A stretch of DNA of 64,000 nucleotides from Larus michahellis. Its lineage: Eukaryota; Chordata; Aves; Charadriiformes; Laridae. Position 1 is the first letter of the stretch. Every line of letters begins with the position of its first letter. The translations under genes were made by a program, and so were the position numbers. Of the stretch, positions 46,116 through 57,399 are shown piece after piece. The DNA lies in contig NC_133906.1 of the NCBI RefSeq assembly GCF_964199755.1, positions 1,240,001 to 1,304,000 on the forward strand. The letters run 5' to 3'. Under the pieces are notes generated by a model. It had not been told where the DNA came from and did no database searches. It saw only the letters and a program-made list of their open reading frames with translations.

Positions 46116-47407
46116 GGTCACCCCGTGTGCCGGGAGCCAGGGAGCCGGCGGCTCCTCGGGAGAGGTGCGAGGGTGCCGGCGCGGGGCGGGGGGGGACGCA
46201 GCATCCCAGCCTGGCGCTGCCGAGCCCCGAGGTGCCTCAAGGAGCCGATGGCCACGCACCCACGCCACGTCCTCGGCACCAAGCTGCCGGGAGGGAAGCG
46301 GGGGGTGGCCGGGCTGGAGGGTCCCCACCTGCCAGACAGGGGGTGATGGGGGGGGGGGGGGTCCAGCTTCCCCCATCCTGGCATGGGGTCTGCAATGAGG
46401 TGACGTCCCACACTCCCTGCCCTGCGCCGGGGGCACCCCCTGGGCCCTCCCCGGTATCGCTCAGCCCCCGGCCCCCCGGGGGGGTGCCGAGCAGCTGCCG
46501 GGTCCCCTCCCAAGCCACAGCAGCAGGACGAGCCCTCTGCATCTCCAGGAGATAACTCGGGGGGGGGGGGGGTATGGATTTGGGGCACTGGAGCATCGCA
46601 GAGCTCATCTGGGGATGGCAGAGGGTTGGGGGGGGGGCGGGGATGGAAGCTTGCTTTTTATAATAATAATAAAATATAGTAATAAAACGAAGAATAAGAG
46701 CAGCTTCCCAAACGCAAGGGCTGTCCGTGCCCGGCCCCGCCGGCAGCCGGGGGGTGCGGGGAGGGCAGGCGGGGCGGGGGGGGGGGTGCGGGGTTGGGGG
46801 GGGTGCTCGGGCAGCGGCTGCCGGCGGCGCTGCCTTCCCCGGGCCTCTGCTGCCCCCCCCCGGCCGCTCCGCTCCCCGCACGGTCCCGCCGGCCGAGGCG
46901 GGGGGGGGGGCGGGGGCACCCCCTTACTGGTGTGTCGGGGTGGGGGGGGGCGGTATTTCCCATTTTTGGCCCTGCTTGGGGCGGGGGGGTGGTTATTGCC
47001 GATTTTCAGCCGGATTTTTTTCACCCATGTCAAGCGATGCGATGGGCTCGCCGCTGGGGGGGGGACAAGTGTGTGTCCCCCCCCACACACCCCCACAGCT
47101 CCCAGCACCCACACGCTCCGGAGTCCCCTTGTGCCCGGCTCCGCTTGCAGCTGGAAAGCCCAATCCTGGCCCCACAAATCCCACCCGAGTGACAAACGTG
47201 GGTGCCCCTTCCCACGTCCTCGCTCCCCCAGCAGCGCAGTGCGGGGGGGGGGAGAAATTTTGCCCCACAACCCCCCCAGCACCCCATGGGGCCCTGGGTG
47301 AAGGTGTGAAGGCCCAGCGCGCCACATCCCCGCTCCGAGCAACGTCCCTCGCCAGGGAATGGGTGCCCTGCGTCCCCCTTTCTCCTGGGCAAAGCCGCAG
47401 GCAGCGA
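46116..47407. other. GC-rich, CpG-containing DNA with G tracts
   Basis: Poly-G tracts of 10-13 bases occur near 46,350 and 46,560, with further long G-rich runs near 46,630, 46,780 and 46,900. An AT-rich patch (about 46,656-46,700) carries ATAATAATAATAAAATATAG. No gene is recognised. Confidence 0.45.
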
Positions 47408-48555
47408 GGATCACACAATCCCAGACTGGCAGGGGTTGGAAGGGCCCTCTGGAGATCACCCCATCCAACCCCCTGCCAGAGCAGGGTCACCCAGAGCAGG
47501 TGGCACAGGAACGCCTCCAGGAGGGGTTGGAATGTCTCCAGAGACGGAGACTCCACCACCTCTCTGGGCAGCCTGTGCCAGGGCTCTGCCACCCTCACAG
47601 CAAAGAAGTTCCTCCTCGTGTTTAGGTGGAACTTCCCATGGTCAAGTTTGTGCCCGTTACCCCTTGTCCTGTTGCTGGGCACCACTGAGAAGAGCCTGGC
47701 CCCATCCTCCTGACACCCACCCTTTCGGTATTTATAAGGGTTGATAAGATCCCCCCTCAGTTGTCTTTTTTCCAGACTGAAGAGACCCAAATCCCTCAGC
47801 CTTTCTTCATCAGAGAGGTGTTCCATCCCCTCAGCATCTTGGCAGCCCTTTGCTGTCCCCTCTCCAGCAGTTCCCTGTCCTTCTGGAACTGGGGAGCCCA
47901 GACCTGGACACAGCACTCCAGGTGTGCCCTCCCCAGGGCAGAGCAGAGGGGGAGGATGGCCTCCCTCCACCTGCTGGCCACGCTCTTCTGGATGCCCCCC
48001 AGGATGCCATTGGCCTTCTTGGCCACAAGGGCCCATCGCTGGCTCATGGTCATCCTGTTGTCCACCAGGACTCCCAGGTCTCTTTCCACAGAGCTGCTCT
48101 CCAGCAGGTCACCCCCAACCTGTCCTGGTGCAGGGGCTTATTCCTCCCCAGGTGCAGCACCCTACACTTGCCCTGGTTGAGTTCCACAAGGTTTCTCTCC
48201 GCCCAACTCTCCAGCCTGGCCAGATCTCTCTGGATGGTGGCACGGCCTTCTGGTGTGTCAGCCACCCGCCCCAGCTTTGTGTCATCAGCGAACGCTCTGA
48301 GGGTGCACTCTGTCCCTTCATCCAGGTCATTGATGGATATATTGAAGAGGACTGGACCCAGCACTGACCCCTGGGGAACACCACTCCTCACTGACCCCCA
48401 ACTAGACTCTGTGCCCCTAATCACGGCCCTCTGAGCTCTGTCTTTCAACCAGTTTTCAATCCCCCCCGCTGTCCGTTCATCCAACCCACACTTCCTAAGC
48501 TTCCCTACGAGGATGCTGTGGGAGACCGTGTCGAACGCCTCGCTGAAGTAGCTCC
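47408..48555 (-). mobile_element. CR1 LINE, antisense, reverse-transcriptase part
   Basis: The longest CR1 copy here, about 1.15 kb, reading leftward. The encoded C-terminal part of the reverse transcriptase is clear in two overlapping open frames, 48,050-48,484 and 47,796-48,089, which need one frameshift to join. The first contains [14 protein letters not shown] and the catalytic FADDTK motif (the YxDD-type active site). The second contains [10 protein letters not shown] and ends in the [11 protein letters not shown] region. The 3' UTR tail is at 47,408-47,480. The 5' side is cut at about 48,555, so the endonuclease and most of the polymerase are missing and the copy cannot move by itself. 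Confidence 0.95.
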
Positions 48556-51500
48556 AGGGCCACCATGGCTAGTGCGAGCCCACCCCCGGCCCGCCAGGCA
48601 GCTCTGCCTCAGCCCCCCAGCCCTTGCAGGCTGTGAGGAGAAGACTCCTCGATCCTCGCTGGAGAAGCCCTCGAGCTCCCAGCGGTACCCAGAGCCCGGC
48701 AGCCCAGGGGCGGGAAGGATGTCGTCTCCCTGGAAGGAGTTTCTGGGTTGGGTTCCTTTCTCCGTGTGAAGGCTCAGTCTGGGCCATTCCGCTTCATCTG
48801 GGATCTAGGGTCAGATGTCACTTGGGCTCCAAGAAAGGAGCATGAATTCAGCAGATCCCCTCTTTGCAGTATGTCCCCTATTAACTGAGGTTCAAGGACT
48901 CCTGGTCTCATCAGCGGCTCCAGCTCCTCTCTCCCAGCAAAGAAAATTGCGGCAAGAGTCAGAGTCACCGGCTGATCGGCAGAGCTGGAAAAAAAAAAAC
49001 AACCCCATACCTAGAAACACCGAGTTTTACAGCGGTTGCACAAGCCAACTGGAGAATTCCAGCCTTCAGCTCCCAGGGACAACCCCAAGAGGCTCCCAGC
49101 TCCCCACCACCCCCATCCCACACCAACCCCTACGGGGAAACTGGTCCCACGGCTCCCGCAGCAAGCGAAGCCAAGGGAGCCCGCTCCTTGCCAAGCCATG
49201 GGGGGCGGGGGGGGCAGGAGAAGGCTCCCCAGGGCCAGGCTGGACCACCCGGGGGGGCCATGCCCCTTTCCTGGGCTCCCAGAAGCATCCCCGCTGCGCA
49301 GTCGGAGCAGGGATTGGGCCCAGGCTCTCCCCGGGAAGGAGTCGGGAGCAGCGTCCAGGCAGAGGTGGGAACTTCACCCCAGTCTTCAAGCCCCCGGCAA
49401 AAGCAAAGCGGCACCTTCCCGAGGGTCCGGGGCTTGGCCAAGAGGCCATCTCTGCTCGGACGCTGCTGCTAAAGCACCCAAGGGCTTGGGCAAGGGCTGG
49501 GACAAGCACAGCCCGGCAGAAAGGCAGGTTCGGTGGGAGAAGAGGAGAAAAGAGACAGCAATAAAGAGGAGAAACGGGGCCGAGGAGCCTGAAGGATTAA
49601 GGAATTGCATGCGGTCCAGGGTAAGGCAACGCAAGTCACCCTGGCGAGGCGGGAGCATGGCGCTGCCGCGCGACAGGGACCCATCAAGGCAGGGGAGGTT
49701 CGAGCCCCACGGCTAATGCCCTTCAGCTTTGCGCCAACGGGGCCCCACCCACACCTCCATCCCCATGTGCCCCGTCACCTCCAGCTCCTCGGCACGAGGC
49801 TCGGGGTGCCCCCAGGTCTGCCTCATCCCCCCCTCACGGGGCTGAGCTGGGGCTGCATCCATTCCCAGGACCCGGCCAAGAGGAACTCTCCTCCGGAGCG
49901 GGCACCGACACAGGGAAGGCCCACACATCCCCCCGCACAAGGAGAACGGTTTTCCCGGTGGGCGCCCTGTGGGGACCACATCGTTTGTGAGTTGGGTGAC
50001 TTGACTGAGGCAGGATTTGACCGGAGGAAAGATTTTAGCATTTAAACACGGAGGGACGAGCGGAGCGTCTGTGCTGACCTGCTGTGCGTCACCTCGGACA
50101 GCCGCATTTGCAGCCAACAAACCCAGTAGCGTCCACTCGGCAAAAGCCCGTCCTCCTGTGAGGTGTCCAAGGTGGATGTGGAGAAGTTCCTACGGCTTCT
50201 TCATCAGCGTTTTCCAAGACCGGATTGCAAGTTGAAACACCGAAGACTTTGTATCGGTATTTAGGGTTAGAACAGGAAAAAAAACAAACTTACACGGGGC
50301 TTTACGCAAGTGATAAATCCACCGGGGTCCATCCCCGTCGCGACCTCGGCAAGATCAGCACGCGCTGCCGACGGCTTGCCAGGGACCCAGGCACCATGAC
50401 TGGGCTTCGCAGGAGCCGCTATCTCTGGAGCCGAGAGGCCGCTCGCACCCGCTTCGTTACAGCAAACAGCGCAGGTACGGCCGGGAGCGGGCTGGCACAC
50501 CACGGCCCCCACCTCCACCAACCGCCCCGCTCCCTTCCCTTTGCCTTCCTCCAAACTGGTGCTGTTGTCCTGCAAGGTGTTGGCTGAAGGGGATGAAAAA
50601 AAAAAAAAAGGGAAAAATCAGGGAAGCCACGCGCAGAATTGACGGGAGGAGAGCGGCTCGGGCACCGCACAGCATCCCTCTTGCTGGGGGGCAGGCAGGG
50701 CAGCACACGGGGGGCAGCCAAGGCAAAGCCATGAGCTGCAGCCATGGTCTTCCTGAAGCTCTGGAGACACCGGGTTACTCAGCACGACTGCCGCCAGGGC
50801 TGCCGAATCTCCTGGGGCTGCTCCCGAGCGCGGGGCGAGGGACATGCGCGGCACCCGACAGTATTAGTGAACCCCACGGTGAACCGGCAACACACAGACA
50901 CCCGCCAAACAACTCCCGAGAGTCACGGCCTCAGCTGCCAGAACTACCGGGGGTGCCTCAGCAGCTGAGCAGGGAGAGGATTTAGACACAGACCACCAGT
51001 TTTTAAGGGAAAGGAGGACAGGAACCTCTGCAACGGTAACTCCAGGTTCCCCTTTGCTCCATCAGACCGCGGAATTAACGCTTCCCCCCACCTAGAACAC
51101 CACCACCGGCACTTCTTCCCGTCTTGCTGCCAGCTGTGGTGGCCTAAATGTTGTTCCCTTCCCTGGCCTGACCGGCCCAGGTGCCACCACCAGGAGCAGG
51201 GAGGGGGACGCTGGCTGCTGGCCCTGGGGTTGGTTCCGGAGCCACCTCTGGCAGCCGGGGCCGGGCGAGGGCAGGACCACGCTGTTCAACCACACACAGG
51301 GACAGCGTGGGCCGAGAAGAGGGAAATGAGAGATACAGTGTTAACGGCTTCAGGACACCCATTGCATCCTATCAAGAGGAACGTGCACAACACACCTGCC
51401 CAGCAGCCCGCGCTGAGACCAGGACGGAGCCCCGCAGGACACACACAAGACTGTGCCCGTGGCCATGCCCGCTGGCACCGCAGCTCGCACCCCATGCCTG

Positions 51501-51576
51501 CCCCCGGCCCCATCGTACAGCTTTGGTCTGTGCCGCGCGGTCCTGGTCACCCCACTTCATCCTTCATTGATGTGAC
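48556..51576. other. Unique intergenic DNA, moderate GC
   Basis: About 3 kb with no recognisable gene, RNA or transposon. Small A runs occur at 48,989-48,999 and 50,597-50,609. Overlapping open frames of 100-250 residues have no family match. Confidence 0.45.
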
Positions 51577-52290
51577 GGAGAGCAGCCCTGTGGAAAAGCA
51601 GCCCTGCGGAAAAGGACTTGGGGGTGCTGGTGGACGAAAAGCTGGACATGAGTCGACAATGTGTGCTCGCAGCCCAGAAGGCCAATCGCATCCTGGGCTG
51701 CATCAAAAGAAGTGTGGCCAGCAGATCCAGAGAGGGGATTCTCCCCCTCTGCTCTGCTCTCCTGAGACCCCACCTGGAGTGCTGTGTCCAGCTCTGGAGC
51801 CCTCAGCACAAGGAGGACATGGAGCTGTTGGAGCGGGGCCAGAGGAGGCCCCGGAGATGCTCAGAGGGCTGGTGCCCCTCTGCTGTGGGGACAGGCTGAG
51901 AGAGTTGGGGGGGTTCAGCCTGGAGAAGAGAAGGCTCTGGGGAGACCTCAGAGCCCCTTCCAGTCCCTGAAGGGGCTCCAGGAAAGCTGGGGAGGGACTG
52001 TTGGCAAGGGCATGTAGCAACAGGACAAGGGGCAATGGTTTAAACCAGAGCAGGGCAGGGTTAGATCAGCCACGAGGAAGAAGTTCTTTCTGCTGAGGGT
52101 GGTGAGACACTGGCCCAGGTTGCCCAGAGAGGTGGTGGAGGCCCCATCCCTGGAGACATTCAAGGCCAGGCTGGATGAGGCTCTGAGCAACCTGATCTAG
52201 TTGAAGATGTCCCTGCTGACTGCAGGGGGGTTGGACTAGATGGCCTTTAGAGGTCCCTTCCAACCCAACACGTTCTGTGATTCTATGATC
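51577..52290 (+). mobile_element. CR1 LINE 3' fragment, sense, about 0.7 kb
   Basis: Sense-strand CR1 running from the distal reverse-transcriptase ORF ([20 protein letters not shown] near 51,615) through [20 protein letters not shown] to the 3' UTR. It ends in CGTTCTGTGATTCTATGATC near 52,271, with the typical CR1 terminal octamer. The frame is broken after about 51,899. At the 5' edge a 16-bp segment GCAGCCCTGTGGAAAA is tandemly duplicated (51,582-51,613, one mismatch). The copy is closely related to the 47.4-48.6 kb one but in opposite orientation. Confidence 0.95.
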
Positions 52291-54203
52291 CTCTCCTCCG
52301 AAAGTTTGCTTCCAGGGGCAGGTGCTGCCTAAGGACTCTGACGTGACGCTTTATGTGTTCGTCTTGTGACAGCAGCCTGAGAGTTCACAGGTCCACAGCT
52401 CCCCTTGGGCTGGTGGGCCCTCTCACCAGCACCAACCTATCAAGAACATCACATAACTCGACATGTAAAAAATAAAATAAAAAACCCACCAAAAAAAAAA
52501 AAAACCACACAAACAAACCACAAAACAAAAACCCTCAAAAAAAAAAAACCAACCCCCAAAAAAACCAACCCCCAAACCCTCCCAAACTAGGTCATCTTCT
52601 GAAAAAAAAAAAAAAAAAAAGATGTCAAAGGCCAGCGAGAAGAAAAGCCCTACAAAATTTCCGGTCTTTGTGGACTGTAAGTTCACTCTTGTCGAGACCG
52701 AGGAGGCGGCGAAGCCGAGCCGGCGCTCGGATGGGGGCAGGGGCACCTGGGCACAGACCCCCCGCCCTCGGGTGCTGGAAGCTGCTCCCTCGGTGTTTAC
52801 CTTCCATTAGGAAAAAACATTCTTCCGTCACGGGCGTCACACACCTGCAGCGTTTTCTAAGGTAGAAGTTTAACAGCAATTCTGTTTTAACATTCCAAGT
52901 TGTCCAAGTTCCCTCCATCTGGCCGTTCCTGGCTGACCATCCAGGAGAAGCCCTGCAAGCATCGCCAACGCCGCTAAACCGCTTCCGATTGACAAGATCA
53001 AACGTGGATGAACGAGAAGAGATCGCACAGAGGCAGGGACAGACAGGACACGTCCACACAGGTCTGTCCAAGAGGTTACGGACCCCGCGCTTCCCCTCAG
53101 GATCAGATCGAGCATCCCAGCTGCCCATCCCGTCCCTCTCTTCTCACACCTGCCTTTTACTTTTGGTGACTGGTGGAGAACGAAGAGGGTCCAGCTGGAC
53201 TTCCAGTGCCCACAAACATGATTCCTTATGCAGGACGGCCGCGCAGAGGCCGAGAACTACCACGAGCGCTCGCAGTGGCAAAAGAAGGTGAGCTCCCGGC
53301 TTACTCAGAATTCCAAGGTGCATCTACAAGCCCATGACTCGGTCCTTCAGCCCACCCTGCATCTCCTCCAGGGGCCCAGCGGACCCCGCTGCCGTCCATG
53401 AGAAGCTCCAGAGCAGCGAGAGCTTCCATCAACGGGAGCCAAATGACTTCTCCCCACAGCTGGGGGCAAGGAAGAAGCGCGTACGGGCAAGCAATTTGCC
53501 AAGATAAACTCGCCGATAAATCTCTCGCCCAGCAATTCAGCGAGGGATTTCTCCATCAAGAGCATTCTTTATAAACACATTTGTTCATGAAAGGGCAAGA
53601 ACTGTAAATACACCGGATTCCCCCCCACCCTGAGACGCTTTGACCTGACTGTACGGCACTAAAAACTAACTATTCTCCCGCACGGGAGGGAAGAGGAGGG
53701 ACGCCGAGAGGAAGAAACACAATAAAACCCAACCCACGGATGCCGAACGGGAGGCGGCGGAAGGCCCTAGGGTGAGGCGTGGGTTGGGGGAAAGCCCTGA
53801 AGAGTCAGGATGGCTCCGGCTTCCTCGGATGCCACCTCGTGCTCTCGCACCAGCGTGGATCCCAGCTCTGCAGAACTAAGAGCGAGGACACCGAGGCGAG
53901 GACACCGAGGCGCTGGCAGCAGCTGGGTAGGAAACCACCACTTCCGCCGAGGGCGGCGCTGGGCTGGGTGAGAGCACACGCGTCTCCGCAGCAAGCAGAA
54001 GACCACCCATGCTCCGCCACGTTGGCCACAAAGTCCTGCCCACGCTCAGGGAGGAAGCCAGGCTTCGCAGGGAATGACAAAAAGCAAGATGAAGGCGAGC
54101 GGAGATGGGCGAGCAGAGGACAGAGCGGGACTGGATCACTGGGGAGGAAGGAAAGAGAAGCCACAAGAGGAAAGAAAACAAAATGAGCCCCCTAAAAAAT
54201 ATA
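52291..54203. other. Unique DNA with A-rich simple repeat
   Basis: A-rich, C-interrupted simple sequence spans about 52,466-52,620, with A runs of 12-18. The remainder is unique moderate-GC DNA. A 135-residue plus-strand open frame (53,779-54,186) ends just before the poly(A) signal at 54,204. It contains many K, R, G and S residues and has no recognisable domain. Confidence 0.45.
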
Positions 54204-54252
54204 AATAAATGGGTAAAAGGCACAGGTAAAGCAAAAAAAAAAAAAAAAAAAA
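54204..54252 (+). other. AATAAA plus A20 tract, retrocopy-like 3' end
   Basis: AATAAA at 54,204-54,209 is followed 24 bp later by an uninterrupted run of about 20 A (54,233-54,252). That spacing is what a reverse-transcribed polyadenylated RNA would leave. The upstream sequence could not be matched to any gene, so this is a structural observation only. A chance A-run near an AATAAA is a real alternative in this A-rich neighbourhood. Confidence 0.3.
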
Positions 54253-57200
54253 CACGAAACTAAAAAGGAATCAAGCCATGGTAAGTTTAAGGGAATTATT
54301 TAATGGTGATCAAATCGCAGCGCGTTACAACAGTACAGGCAGCGTCAGCACAGACCCCGTCACAGACACCTCCGGGCGAGGGCAGGGCGGCAGGAATCCC
54401 TCCCAACGCCGCCGGCCACCGCCACTCGGGCAGGGCTTGGTCTCCACGCACCCGGGAACCGGACACAGCAAGGCTTCTTCCTGCTTTTAACCTTCCAACC
54501 AGGTGCCCTCACCACATTTCTCATCCCTGCGGAAACAGCTTCTGCCAAACCCCCGAACAACTGAGATTTCCGACTCTGATCTGCTCGAAGTCTACACAAA
54601 GGAACGAAGGGATGGAAGGGAACAGCGATGGGGGGGATGAAATGCTTTTCCAGCTGTCTGCCGGAGGGGGAAGTAGGCTTCCCTAACGCTGGAGGAGCGA
54701 GACAACTGCGCCAAGGTTCTTTCGAGGACGGCCTTCCTCCCAAGCCAACGTGCCACGGGGCTTTTCCTCCCGCAGGAGCCTCAGCCCAAGGGCTCCTCCA
54801 CCTGGAGTGGAAGCGCAGAGCACCTTCCGAGATGGTGTTATCCCAGTTCTTCCGAGCAAGGTGACACGTGAGTAAGTTTTAACCCCTTCGCGCGGTTTTT
54901 CCACTGCGTGTCCCACATACCCCAGGTGTCCTGCCCCGCTCTCCCCAGCGAGAGCCGCCCGGAGCGCGGGGAAAACCAGCTTTAACTGGGCAACGCAATT
55001 CCCGTTGTCCTTCCTTTGGGCTCCCGCTCTTCTACCGCGCATCGGAACTGGGAACAGGAGCGGCTCTAGCGCCGTTTGGCTGCTGCGAGTAGCAAGAAGA
55101 TGATTTAAGACTGTCGGAAAACGCAGCCGGGCGTTTTTGTCAGCAGCCGCAGCCGCCAAATGGGAGGAAAGCCACGGCCCGCAAGGGCCAGGTTAGGGTT
55201 TGCTTTCCTGAGCACGCCGGGGACACAAGCTCATATCCAACTTAGTCCCGCTGGTCTTTCTACACCATTCCATGGGCGCAGACTGAACAGAAAAGTCTGT
55301 ACACACTTCACTATGCGTCTTACTTGAAAGCATTACTAGAGCAAGGTAGTAACACCCCAAAAAAAAAAAAAAACAAAAAAAGATGTCACTCTTGCATCGT
55401 CAAAAAGCTACCGAAGAACTGCGGCAGCACAGACTACAGAAGGACAAGCCAGATATTCCAAGCAGAGTAACCAGGTCACCGGTACCGCCCAGAGTCAGCT
55501 CCATCCCAGCCCATCGGACCCTGAGCCCCGGTAACCTTGAAGCCAACCGGCAGCTGCTCCGTACGCAGCCAGACCAGTTCCTGAAACGCACTGGGCCGTG
55601 TTCTCCCGTATGCGAGCACGGCACCCGTGAACAGCCCCCAAACCCCAGGCTACGGACGAGAGACACTAGGGCAGGGGTACGTGCTGTCACGCAACACCAG
55701 CTGCTGACAACAGCATCGATCTGTCGACCACCTACGCGGGGTGCGGCTCACGGAACGGGGGGCGACGGCTCCTCTCTTCACCCTGTTGCGGCCCATGGAC
55801 ACCAATGAACACACGAACGTACCTGGGCAGAGCGTTCCAGCTTTACGGCGCTGCCAGAGCCGGAGGAATCTAAGCAGAGTGGCGTTTCTTATTTTAAATA
55901 AAACACATTTGGCTTAGCACGTGACAGGGAAAACGGGAAGCTGCACGCGTGATCTACATCCACAGAAGTCCCAGTGCAAAGAACGCCATGCAAAGCGAAG
56001 TAGTTAACTTAAAATACTAAGTTAAAAAAAAAAATAAAAAAATAAAAAAATGGACAGGGACTGCAAAAGTTTGTGACGTGACAAGCTCAGAGTTCCTAGA
56101 AAGGCAACAAGCAGAGCCCCTGGCCTCTTGTACCGTTTTACATTAGAACATACACAACACACAGTTTCAAAAGAGCAAGTTTCTAGTCCCTAAAAAGGCT
56201 AATCTGCATCAGGTTTGAGGTTAAATCCTAGGAAAAAAGGCTCCTTCACCTAGGTCACAGTATGAACCCCCAACGACATCTGGTTTCTCTACTTCAGGAT
56301 CACCAGGCTGGCTTTTACTGTCCCACAGCTTCCGTCCCGCCACCAGCAGGAACGTCCCACCTGGTCAAACGCTGGTCATCGCGAGTACGAGACCATCGCC
56401 CCATGACAAGCAGAGGTGGTGACGTGTTACCCAAGCTCCAGCTGCTGTAACCTTCAGGACTCGCACCCCGTTTCAACCCACATATGGCTGCAGTACTCTC
56501 CTGTCACCCAACACATGCGACTTCTGCCCCACCAGAACGGGAAACCATCGCCCTCAACTTTGCACTCGCTCCTGCTCCCTTCTCTCGCCAGTAGAGGCCT
56601 CTCATCTCTTCCACTGGCTGCCAATGCCAAAAACCAGCCAAATCACCACTAAAAAAAACAAACAAAAAAAATATCATTCTTAGGTGGCTCGCTTTTAAAG
56701 TGCATCAGGGGAATTCCCCCCCACACCAAAGAGCGTGCTGCAAGGTCTGCCATCACTCCAACCCACCTCCCCGTACTTCTCCAAGCCAGTACCTGGTGAC
56801 CCCGCTGCAGAACCACGGGATGACTCTGCCACAGCTGGGGCAGGGTCTCTCCCTCGGTCACAGCAGGTCTCGCAGGCGCGTTACCCTGCCCGGCAGAGGA
56901 GTTCAGTGCCAGGTAGGGCCAGGCACAGCTACAGGTTGACACAGACCCTAGTGACACCACCAGGCTCTGGTTTTGACCATGCAAGTTTTCATCCAAGGCC
57001 ACGCTTCAGTGCCAGGCCACACACTGCTCCCTACACCAGTACGGACACCAACACCCCGCGGCGTAACACAGGAGAGCCAAGGGCTGGAGATGACCCAAGA
57101 GCCAGGTTCGTCCTCCTGCACAGCATTTTCTCCCCCGCCCCTGTAGCTGTCACCCCTACGCTGTCACGCAGCCAGGACACAAGGCCGCATGCTCCATTTC

Positions 57201-57399
57201 TTTACAAGCTTTGGAAGCCGTTCCGTCCCCACAGCAGCGTCACAGCACCGGAGCAGCTCGCCCTGGCCACAGGAGAGGCACCAAACTCCGCTTCACCTAC
57301 AGCTCGCTCTAAGAGGACTCCAAGAAATGCGGCCACCATCCACCTCCAGAGGTACGTACACGAGGACATCGAGAGATGAGACAAGCGGAACAAACACAT
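54253..57399. other. Unique DNA downstream of UBE2D2
   Basis: About 3.1 kb between the inferred UBE2D2 poly(A) site and the A20 tract. GC drops gradually toward the right. A-rich runs occur at about 55,358-55,381 and 56,023-56,050. Open frames up to 214 residues on the plus strand (for example 56,735-57,379) show no recognised family. It may include unannotated extension of the UBE2D2 3' UTR, but no minus-strand poly(A) signal in this stretch decides it. Confidence 0.45.

Noticed and set aside
1..57399. CXXC5 coding exon
   Set aside because: The distinctive cysteine-rich CXXC zinc-finger region and its C-terminus were looked for among the open frames on both strands and not seen, so the gene is not annotated.
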